Below, piece by piece: positions 54,070-64,000 of a stretch of 64,000 bases of DNA. How positions within the stretch are numbered: the first letter of the stretch is position 1; the number at the start of each line of letters is the position of its first letter. The stretch is from Streptomyces sp. NBC_00457 (GTDB taxonomy: Bacteria; Actinomycetota; Actinomycetes; Streptomycetales; Streptomycetaceae). Under the pieces are notes generated by a model. The model searched no databases. It worked only from the letters and a program-made list of their open reading frames with translations, and was not told the DNA's origin. The position numbers and the translations under genes are program-made. The DNA is taken from assembly GCF_036014015.1 (NCBI RefSeq), contig NZ_CP107905.1:1922001-1986000 (forward strand). Reading direction: 5' to 3'.

Positions 54070-55383
54070 GTGAACATCCGAAAGGCGGTGGGAGCTGTGC
54101 GGCTCTCACGAAGAGGCCTGCTGCGCGCGGGCCTGGCCGGTACGGCCGCCACGGCACTCGGCGGCCTGGCGACCGGCTGTGCCGTACCGACCGGGTCGAC
54201 CGGCCGGAACATGGTGCTCTGGTATTGGAGCGGCGGCCTGAGCGACAAGGTCGTCGAGGGCGCCAAGGCGCGTTACGACAGCTCGGTCGACCTCCAGGCC
54301 ATCCAGATCGGCGGCCAGTACCGCTCCAAGCTCATCACCACCATCACCGGCCGGGCCCATATCCCCGACATCGCGGGACTCAAGGGCGAGGACATGGCCG
54401 CCTACCTGCCGAACGCGGACCAGTTCATCGACCTGCGGACGCTGGGCGCGGAGAAGTACAAGAGCCAGTACCTGTCCTGGAAGTGGGACCAGGGCATCGC
54501 CGACGACGGCACGATGGTCGGCTTCCCGATCGACTGCGGGCCCGTCGCGCACTACTACCAGTACGAGGTCTTCCGCAAGGCGGGGCTGCCGTACGAACCC
54601 GACCACGTGTCGAGCGAACTGAACACGTGGGAGAAGTTCTTCGACGCCGGCGTTCAACTCGGCAAGCGCGTCCCGGGGGCCAAGCTGCTCACCGACATCC
54701 TCTCCGTCTTCGGAAACGTCGTGGAGCAGGGCGCGCAGCGGTACGTCGACAAGGACCGCCAGTTCATCGGCGACCAGGAGCATGTGCGCCGGGCCTGGGC
54801 GCTGGCCGTGGAGGCCAAGCAGCGGAAGATCGTGTCGAACCTGGTCAGCGGCACCCCGGACCAGTTGTCGGCCATCCAGGACGGCAAGCTGCCGAGCCAG
54901 CTGAACGCCTCCTGGGCCAGCTTCGACATCAAGAACGGTGTGCCGAAGACCAAGGGCAAGTGGCGGGTGGCGCAGATGCCCGTGCGGCCCGCCAACCAGG
55001 GCGGCTCGTTCCTGTCGATCACCAAGGCGTGCCGGGAGCCCGAGCAGGCCTTCGAGATCATCACCTGGATGCTCAACGCGGCCAACCAGGCGCAGGGTTA
55101 CGTGGACGCGGGCCTCTTCCCCTCCACGCCCGCCGCCTACGGCCTGAAGCAGATGCAGGAGCCCGACCCCTTCTTCGGCGACCAGGTCACGACCGACATC
55201 TTCGGTCCCGCCGCGCAGAAGATCGTGGTCGCCTACAACAGCCCGTACGACGTCGCTCTCGGGCAGCCCATCAAGGACGAGATCAAGAACGTCGACGTCC
55301 TCGGCAAGGACCCGAAGAAGGCCTGGAGTGACGCCATGAGCAAGTGCCGTCGCATCGCGAAGCACCTGGGGGTGAGCTACTGA
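54070..55383 (+). CDS. Sugar ABC transporter substrate-binding lipoprotein (Tat signal)
   Basis: A 437-residue binding protein with a twin-arginine signal (SRRGLLRAGLAG, Arg14-Arg15) and lipobox Cys37 (LATGC), consistent with Tat-exported Streptomyces lipoproteins. Family-1 solute-binding fold with a WYWSGGLSDK start. GTG 54070 is the furthest plausible start; GTG 54088 or 54097 would leave the Tat motif intact. First transporter gene of the operon. Confidence 0.88.
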   Translation: MNIRKAVGAVRLSRRGLLRAGLAGTAATALGGLATGCAVPTGSTGRNMVLWYWSGGLSDKVVEGAKARYDSSVDLQAIQIGGQYRSKLITTITGRAHIPDIAGLKGEDMAAYLPNADQFIDLRTLGAEKYKSQYLSWKWDQGIADDGTMVGFPIDCGPVAHYYQYEVFRKAGLPYEPDHVSSELNTWEKFFDAGVQLGKRVPGAKLLTDILSVFGNVVEQGAQRYVDKDRQFIGDQEHVRRAWALAVEAKQRKIVSNLVSGTPDQLSAIQDGKLPSQLNASWASFDIKNGVPKTKGKWRVAQMPVRPANQGGSFLSITKACREPEQAFEIITWMLNAANQAQGYVDAGLFPSTPAAYGLKQMQEPDPFFGDQVTTDIFGPAAQKIVVAYNSPYDVALGQPIKDEIKNVDVLGKDPKKAWSDAMSKCRRIAKHLGVSY

Positions 55384-56333
55384 TGGCCGTCCTCGAACAG
55401 ATACCGCCCGTCGTGGCGCAGCCCTCCCCGACACAGCCCAAGAAGGGCTGGCGCAAGTACTGGCACCTCTATGCCGCGATCTCGCCCTTCTACCTGATCT
55501 TCCTCGGCTTCGGCCTGTTCCCGGTCGGCTTCTCGCTCTATCTGTCCTTCCACCGCTGGGACGGCCTCGGCACGATGGAGTGGGCCGGGCTCTCGCAGTA
55601 CCAGTACCTGATCAGCGACAGCGACTTCTGGAACTCGATCGGCAACACGATCATCATCTGGGCGCTGGCCACCTTCCCCATGATCTTCCTGGCGATGATC
55701 ACGGCCGTGATGCTCAACTCCGCGGTCCGGTTCAAGAGCCTGTACCGGGTCGCGTACTTCCTGCCGAACGTCACCTCGGTCGTCGCGATCGCCATCGTCT
55801 TCGGCTCCATCTTCGCCACCAACAACGGCATGGTGAACGCCGTCTTCAACGCGGTGGGGCTCGACCAGGTGGCCTGGCTGAACACGCCATGGGGCATCAA
55901 GATCACCATCGCGGCCCTGATGACCTGGCAGTGGACCGGCTACAACGCCATCATCTTCCTCGCTGGACTCCAGACCATCCCGAGCGAGCTGTACGAGGCG
56001 GCGCGCGTGGACGGCGCCGGCCCGATCCAGACCTTCTTCCGGATCACACTCCCGCTGCTGCGGCCCACGCTGCTGTTCGTGCTCGTCGTCTCCACGGTCA
56101 CCGGACTGCAGAGCTTCTCCGAACCGCAGGTCCTGCTCCAGACCTCGTCCAACGACTCGACGTTCGCGGGCGGTCCGGGCCACTCGGGCCAGACGATGGT
56201 CCTCTACTTCTTCCAGCAGACCTTCGACAACAACGACTTCGGGTACGGAGCCGCGGTGGCCTGGGGCATCTTCCTGGTCGTCGTGCTCTTCTCGATCATC
56301 AACTGGCGCCTCGTGCAGCGCCGGGGCGAATAG
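55383..56333 (+). CDS. Carbohydrate ABC transporter permease (MalF-like)
   Basis: A 316-residue permease with about six helices and the coupling loop ELYEAARVDGAGPIQTFFRI. The ATG overlaps the stop of the binding-protein gene. Second component of the importer; an ATPase gene is absent, so a shared MsiK-type ATPase is presumed. Confidence 0.93.
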   Translation: MAVLEQIPPVVAQPSPTQPKKGWRKYWHLYAAISPFYLIFLGFGLFPVGFSLYLSFHRWDGLGTMEWAGLSQYQYLISDSDFWNSIGNTIIIWALATFPMIFLAMITAVMLNSAVRFKSLYRVAYFLPNVTSVVAIAIVFGSIFATNNGMVNAVFNAVGLDQVAWLNTPWGIKITIAALMTWQWTGYNAIIFLAGLQTIPSELYEAARVDGAGPIQTFFRITLPLLRPTLLFVLVVSTVTGLQSFSEPQVLLQTSSNDSTFAGGPGHSGQTMVLYFFQQTFDNNDFGYGAAVAWGIFLVVVLFSIINWRLVQRRGE

Positions 56334-56345
56334 GAAGGGCCCACC

Positions 56346-57181
56346 ATGTCTTCCATCAAGGGGTCCCGCCGCAGAGGGATCGCGCTGCACCTCCCTCTGA
56401 TCATCGGCACTCTGCTCTCGGCCTTCCCGTTCTACTGGGCCGTGATCATGTCGACGCACAGCTCGTCGGAGATCTTCTCCTACCCGCCGAAGCTGCTGCC
56501 GGGCACGCACTTCCTGGAGAACGTCCGCAACCTCTTCGACGCCGTCGACTTCATCGGGTCGATGTGGAACTCGCTGCTGGTCGCGGTGTCGGTGACCTTC
56601 CTGGTCCTGCTCTTCGACTCCCTCGCCGCCTTCGTCTTCGCCAAGTTCGAGTTCCCCGGCAAGAACATGCTGTTCGGGCTGCTCATGGTCATCTTCATGG
56701 TGCCGGCGCAGCTGTCGGTCATCCCGCAGTTCGTCCTCATGGCCAAGATCGGCTGGATCGGCTCGATGACTGCGCTGATCGTGCCGGCCGCGGCCAACGC
56801 CTTCGGCATCTTCTGGATGCGCCAGTACATGAAGAGCGCCATCCACGACGAGCTGCTCGACGCGTCCAAGCTCGACGGCGCGAACTTCCTGCGCCAGTAC
56901 TGGCACGTGGCGCTGCCGGTGGTCCGCCCCGGCCTCGCCTTCCTGGGCATCTTCACCTTCATGGGCCAGTGGAACGACTTCGCCTGGCCCCTGATCGCCC
57001 TCACCAACCCGGACAACGTGACCCTCCAGGTCGCGCTGTCCCAGCTCAACGGCACCCACGGCACCACCGACTACGGCATCGTGATGACCGGCGCCCTGCT
57101 CGCCCTCATCCCGCTGCTGATCGTGTTCGCGATCGGCGCCAAGCAGATCATCGGCGACCTCGCGAAGGGAGCCGTCCGCGG

Positions 57182-57185
<4 letters not shown>
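56346..57185 (+). CDS. Carbohydrate ABC transporter permease (MalG-like)
   Basis: A 279-residue permease with six helices and coupling loop ELLDASKLDGANFLRQYWHV. It follows the first permease by 12 bp and overlaps the GH2 start by 4 bases. Confidence 0.93.
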
Positions 57186-60091
<2,906 letters not shown>

Positions 60092-60137
60092 ACCCGCCTT
60101 CACCGCCTCACGCCCCTGTGCCTTCACTGGAGACGAT

Positions 60138-61979
60138 GTGTGCACCACCCATGAGCCCGGGCAGGAGTCTGCCTGCGCCCACGCCGGCCGACGCAACTTC
60201 CTCAGAGCCACCGCGCTGATCGGCGCCGCGGCCACCGCCGTCACCCTCCCGACCGTCGCCGCCGAAGCCGCGGCGGTCGGGCAGCGTCTGCGCCCCGACA
60301 CCGAGAACCGCCGCTTCACGCTCGCCGTGATGCCCGACACGCAGTACCTCTTCGACGGGCCGAGTATCAACCCGGCGCCGATCCAGGCCTCGCTGCGCTA
60401 TCTGCTGGAGCACGGGCGTGAGGACAACCTCGTCTTCCTGTCCCACCTGGGCGACCTGACCGAGAACGGCGCGAAGGCCGAATGCGACGCGATCGGCGAG
60501 GCGTTCGAGCTGCTGGACCGGCGCGGGGTGGGCTACAGCGTGCTGGCGGGCAACCACGACGTCCGCTCGTCCACCACCGACCAGCGTGGCGCGACGCCGT
60601 ACCTGGACACGTTCGGCCCGCACCGCTTCCGGGGAAAGCCGACCTTCGGCGGTGCCTCCGCCGACGGCTACAACACCTTCCACGTCTTCAAGGCGGCCGG
60701 GCGCGAGTGGCTCGTCCTCGCCCTGGACTGGCGGCTGTCGGACAAGGGCTACGCCTGGGCGAAGGACGTCATAGACCGGCACCCGAGCACGCCCGTCATC
60801 CTCACCACGCACGAGCTGGTCGTCGGCGACGACTCCCTCTCCCCGTACGGGCAGCAGCTGTGGGACAAGCTGGTCAAGGACCACGACCAGATCTTCCTCA
60901 CCCTCAACGGCCACTACTGGCCGGCCGCCCGCGCGGTCCGGAAGAACGCGGCCGGGAACGACGTACATCTGCACCTGACGAACTATCAGAACCGGTACTA
61001 CGGCGGCGCTGCGATGATCCGCCTCTACCACTTCGACCTCGACCGGAACACGATCGACGTCGAGACGCTGTCGCCGTGGATCCTGGGGCGGGCCGCGAAG
61101 GGGCTCAACGAGCTGGAGCGGCAGGAGATGGAGCTGTCGGGCGATGCGGACCGGTTCTCCGTCGACGTCGACTTCGAGGAGCGGTTCGCCGGGTTCGCGC
61201 CGATACCCGTACGGCCGTCGCGGCCCGCCGACCGGATGCTGGTGCGGGGCACGGTGGCGTACTGGCGGTTCGACGGGCACGAGGAGGGGGCGGCGGTCGA
61301 GGGGACGGTGCGTGACCTGTCGGGGCGCGGCAACGACCTCGCCGTGGTCAGGGTCGGGGACAGCTCGCTGACCTGGTCGACGGCTCATCACCCGGACCAG
61401 CCGGGGCACGGCAGCCTGTACTTCCGGGGCGGCAAGCCGCCGCTCAAGGGCGCCTACCTGCGTACGGTCGACGGTGCCCCTCTCAACTCGGCCACGTTCA
61501 AGGCCGGTTACACCATCGAGGCGTTCTACTGGCTGCCCGCCGACTGGAGCTCCTCCCGCAACGCCTGGGGCGGACTGGTCAGCCGCACCGGCACCGGTGG
61601 TGCGGCAGGCAAGACCGAGGGCGACCCGGACGAGCCGCTCGCCACGCTGTCCCTCTCCGACGGCCCCGGCCCGCAGTGGGCCGTGCGCCCGCTCAACCAG
61701 CAGGGCATCGCCACCAACTGGGGCGACGAGACGGCCCGCGAGCAGTGGTGGCACGTCGCCGTCGTCAACGACGGCAGGCAAACCACGCTGTACGTCCAGG
61801 GCTGCCCCGTCGCCCGCAACCCGCACGCCCCCGCGATCGGCCTCACCTCGGTGGGCCTGCCGTGGCTGCTCGGCGGCTATGAGTACGGCGGGAAGATCGA
61901 CCAGATCCTGTACGGGCGCCTCGGCGACGTACGGATCGTCGAACGCGCCCTGCCCGTCACGTCGTTCATGAACCACTGA
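60138..61979 (+). CDS. Tat-exported calcineurin-like phosphoesterase with LamG-like domain
   Basis: A 613-residue secreted protein: Tat motif GRRNFLRATALIG (Arg18-Arg19), phosphoesterase domain with MPDTQYLF (Asp67), LSHLGDLTENG (Asp106), LAGNHD (Asn139, His140) and LNGHYW, and a C-terminal concanavalin/LamG-like domain (about 390-613) typical of glycan binding. GTG 60138 follows GGAG. It is downstream of the GH2 gene in the same direction and suggests removal of phosphate from an extracellular glycan or phosphodiester. Confidence 0.85.
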   Translation: MCTTHEPGQESACAHAGRRNFLRATALIGAAATAVTLPTVAAEAAAVGQRLRPDTENRRFTLAVMPDTQYLFDGPSINPAPIQASLRYLLEHGREDNLVFLSHLGDLTENGAKAECDAIGEAFELLDRRGVGYSVLAGNHDVRSSTTDQRGATPYLDTFGPHRFRGKPTFGGASADGYNTFHVFKAAGREWLVLALDWRLSDKGYAWAKDVIDRHPSTPVILTTHELVVGDDSLSPYGQQLWDKLVKDHDQIFLTLNGHYWPAARAVRKNAAGNDVHLHLTNYQNRYYGGAAMIRLYHFDLDRNTIDVETLSPWILGRAAKGLNELERQEMELSGDADRFSVDVDFEERFAGFAPIPVRPSRPADRMLVRGTVAYWRFDGHEEGAAVEGTVRDLSGRGNDLAVVRVGDSSLTWSTAHHPDQPGHGSLYFRGGKPPLKGAYLRTVDGAPLNSATFKAGYTIEAFYWLPADWSSSRNAWGGLVSRTGTGGAAGKTEGDPDEPLATLSLSDGPGPQWAVRPLNQQGIATNWGDETAREQWWHVAVVNDGRQTTLYVQGCPVARNPHAPAIGLTSVGLPWLLGGYEYGGKIDQILYGRLGDVRIVERALPVTSFMNH

Positions 61980-61999
61980 ACCTTTCGGAAGGCATCCCC

Positions 62000-63667
62000 G
62001 TGAACGACCAGCAGCTGCCCGCCTGGGCCGACCCGTCCGTGTCCCGTGCGGAACTCGATCCGCAGGGCCTGTCCCGACGCGGACTCCTGCGCCGCACGGG
62101 CCTGTTCGGCGCCGCCTTCGCACTCGGCTCGGCGGCCGTGCCCGCGGCGGCGTCCTCGCGGCCCTTCGGCGGTGACGACCCGCGCCTCGCCTACCTCGTC
62201 GGCGACCACCATGTCCACTCCGTCTACAGCCACGACGCGAAGTACACCTTCGACCAGGTCGTCAAAGCGGGCGCCAAGTACGGCGTCGACTGGCTGGTCT
62301 TCAACGAGCACTCCAACTTCGGGCACGCCGAGTTCGGGGCGAAGCTGGAGCACCAGGAGATCCTGAAGGCACGGGCCGCGAACCCGCGTCAGCTGATCTT
62401 CCAGGGCCTGGAGTGGTACATCCCGGGCGCCGAGCACTGCACGGTCTTCGCGGCGCCGGGCCCGCACGAGGTCGACATCCTCACGAAGTTTGAGCTCGCC
62501 TACGACGGCAAGCTGCTCGGTTACGCGGCGGGCGGCCCCACCCACCCCGACACTCCCCGCAACGAGGCCCACGCCGTCAAGGCCATCAAGTGGCTGGCCG
62601 AGCAGCGCCGCACGGGTTACGTCGACGATGTGCTCGTCCTCGCCAACCACCCGCTGCGGCTCGGCATCGACTCCCCGCATGAGATGCGCAACTGGCGGGA
62701 CGCGGCCCCTGAGATCATGATCGGCGTGGAGGGCGCGCCCGGCGCCCAGGGCGGCGCCATCCCCGGCTGGCGCGGTCCGACCTCGATCCGCGGCGAGTAC
62801 GAGAACAAGCCCTCGGAGAACTCCTGGCCGGGCTACCCGGCGAACGCGTACGTCACGTACGGCGGCTTCGACTGGATGACGGCCACCGTCGGAGGCCTGT
62901 GGGACGCCATGCTCGCCGAGGGCAGGCTGTTCACGATCACCACCAACTCCGATGTGCACCGGGTGGTGTTCGACACCTGGAAGAACGGCGACTGGCTGCC
63001 CGGCCAGAACTTCGACAACACCGGCCGCCTGCCCGACCCGGTGAACACCACCGAGCCCCAGCCCGGCGGCGACTTCTGGCCCGGCCAGTTCAGCCGCACC
63101 CACGTGGGCGTGACGCGATACGGCTACCGATCGGTGATGGCGGGCCTGCGCGCGGGCCGGGTCTGGCTGGACCACGGGCATCTGCTGGACGGACTCGAGG
63201 TGCGGCTGAGGCGCGACTGCGACCACGGCCGAGGCGTCACCCTGGGCGGCAGGCTGCGGGTCCGCAAGGGCGAGCGGCTCACCCTGACGGTCACCGTCAC
63301 CAGCGCCTCCCGCCCCAACCCGCAGGGAATCCTGCCCGAGTTGGCTCACGTGGATGTCATCCGGGGCGCGGTGTGCGGCCCGGCGGCCGACCGTGACACC
63401 TGGCGGGCGCCCGCCACCAGGGTCGTCACCACCAAGGACGTCAGCGGCCGCAAGGGGACGTACACCCTGCGTATCCCGCTCACCGCCGGCGACGAGTCCT
63501 TCTACGTCCGGCTGCGCGGCAGCGATGGCAACCGGCACGGCGCCGGGTACCTGGGCGCCTCCGTCGACCCGCACGGGCCGCTCCCCCATGAGCCCGGCAA
63601 CGGTGACCCGTGGGCCGATACGTGGTTCTATTCCAACCCGATATTCGTCGACGTGAAGGGTGCCTGA
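62000..63667 (+). CDS. Tat-exported PHP-type metallophosphoesterase
   Basis: A 555-residue secreted protein with Tat motif SRRGLLRRTGLFG (Arg26-Arg27) and a PHP-like metal-binding start GDHHVHSVYSHDAK (His70, His71, His73), with further ligands in FNEHSNFGHAE, ANHPLRLG and TNSDVH. GTG has GGAAGG seven bases upstream. It follows the calcineurin-type enzyme by 20 bp. Substrate unknown; phosphoester in a glycan or phospholipid head group is possible. Confidence 0.85.
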   Translation: MNDQQLPAWADPSVSRAELDPQGLSRRGLLRRTGLFGAAFALGSAAVPAAASSRPFGGDDPRLAYLVGDHHVHSVYSHDAKYTFDQVVKAGAKYGVDWLVFNEHSNFGHAEFGAKLEHQEILKARAANPRQLIFQGLEWYIPGAEHCTVFAAPGPHEVDILTKFELAYDGKLLGYAAGGPTHPDTPRNEAHAVKAIKWLAEQRRTGYVDDVLVLANHPLRLGIDSPHEMRNWRDAAPEIMIGVEGAPGAQGGAIPGWRGPTSIRGEYENKPSENSWPGYPANAYVTYGGFDWMTATVGGLWDAMLAEGRLFTITTNSDVHRVVFDTWKNGDWLPGQNFDNTGRLPDPVNTTEPQPGGDFWPGQFSRTHVGVTRYGYRSVMAGLRAGRVWLDHGHLLDGLEVRLRRDCDHGRGVTLGGRLRVRKGERLTLTVTVTSASRPNPQGILPELAHVDVIRGAVCGPAADRDTWRAPATRVVTTKDVSGRKGTYTLRIPLTAGDESFYVRLRGSDGNRHGAGYLGASVDPHGPLPHEPGNGDPWADTWFYSNPIFVDVKGA

Positions 63668-64000
63668 TGAAGCGTCAACTGGTCTGCCTGGCCGCGTTAT
63701 TAGGAGCGTTCGCCGTGGGCGCGGGCACCGCGTCCGCCGCCGGTGACCCGCGCTGGGCTCAGACCGGCACGGCGTACACCGACACCCTCGGCGGCGGTCA
63801 GGGCCTGGCGAGCCGGGCCGACGGGTCGCTGCTGTACCGGGGGCTCACGGACATCCCGCTGGACCTGCGCTTCAAGGGCTGGAACCACGTGGGCGACCCG
63901 GACATCGCGAACGGGTACACGTTCGACGCCTATCAGGGCCCGGACACGGCCACGTCCAAGATGTACGCGGTGACGACCCCTGCCGGGAAGCGCTACGAGT
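63667..64000 (+). CDS. Secreted protein, cut by the window end
   Basis: ATG overlaps the PHP gene stop by one base. The first 25 residues (MKRQLVCLAALLGAFAVGAG then TASAAG) are a Sec signal peptide. The visible mature part (about 85 residues) shows no recognised domain, except a possible beta-rich carbohydrate-associated start. Likely the next member of the same export operon; the C-terminus is missing. Confidence 0.8.
   Translation, partial: MKRQLVCLAALLGAFAVGAGTASAAGDPRWAQTGTAYTDTLGGGQGLASRADGSLLYRGLTDIPLDLRFKGWNHVGDPDIANGYTFDAYQGPDTATSKMYAVTTPAGKRYE

Noticed and set aside
55580..57181. Upstream extension of the GH2 frame through the permease genes
   Set aside because: The extension reads the two permease genes in another phase and has no membrane pattern; the ATG at 57182 overlaps the permease stop and starts the GH2 fold.

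Overview
The window is high-GC actinobacterial DNA, almost certainly Streptomyces. The signs are strong G/C bias at third codon positions, many GTG starts and one TTG start, translationally coupled 4-base gene overlaps, Tat-type lipoprotein and secreted-protein signals, LuxR-type two-component pairs, and a vanAB/IclR/ABC layout. No rRNA, tRNA or CRISPR array was seen. One complete insertion sequence (IS630 type) is present.

Region 1 (1-15650) is regulation, membrane and efflux. A truncated F420-type (DUF385) oxidoreductase gene is divergent from a TetR gene, followed by a MarR gene. An operon encodes an ABC ATPase, permease, histidine kinase and response regulator. Next come a DUF998 membrane protein coupled to an unusual in-frame fusion of a drug/metabolite-type transporter with a GT4 glycosyltransferase, then a small two-helix membrane protein with an MMPL exporter, a SpoIIE-type phosphatase, and a second kinase/regulator pair. 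The MMPL and phosphatase units begin with a duplicated block of about 114 bp that includes the first codons.

Region 2 (15651-22770) is aromatic-acid metabolism: vanA, a 61-residue protein, vanB, a convergent IclR regulator, and a four-gene SsuABC/TauABC-like importer operon. Region 3 (22739-30909) is an alpha-glucan locus: LacI regulator, sugar ABC importer (binding protein and two permeases), GH13 alpha-glucosidase, and a secreted beta-helix hydrolase with a discoidin domain.

Region 4 (30938-38042) is a hydroxyproline catabolic locus. It holds a GntR regulator, hydroxyproline epimerase, DapA-family deaminase and a three-subunit D-hydroxyproline dehydrogenase-like flavoenzyme, divergent from a Xaa-Pro aminopeptidase. 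A 12-bp sequence occurs both before gntR and between the two divergent arms, suggesting one regulon that releases and consumes (hydroxy)proline.

Region 5 (38043-44920) holds a MmyB ligand-binding domain protein without a DNA-binding domain, an HTH/ImmA-like metalloprotease pair, a strongly folded non-coding stretch, a 78-residue protein, a 4'-phosphopantetheinyl transferase overlapping a metallophosphoesterase gene, an ATP-grasp protein and a sulfotransferase.

Region 6 (45092-64000) is a glycan locus: a GH29 fucosidase gene broken by the IS630 element, GH38 mannosidase, GH4 glycosidase, DeoR regulator, PfkB sugar kinase, sugar ABC importer, GH2 beta-galactosidase, two Tat-exported phosphoesterases (calcineurin-type with a LamG-like tail, and PHP-type) and the start of another secreted protein. 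Together these suggest uptake and intracellular trimming of a mannose/fucose/galactose-containing, possibly phosphorylated, glycan.
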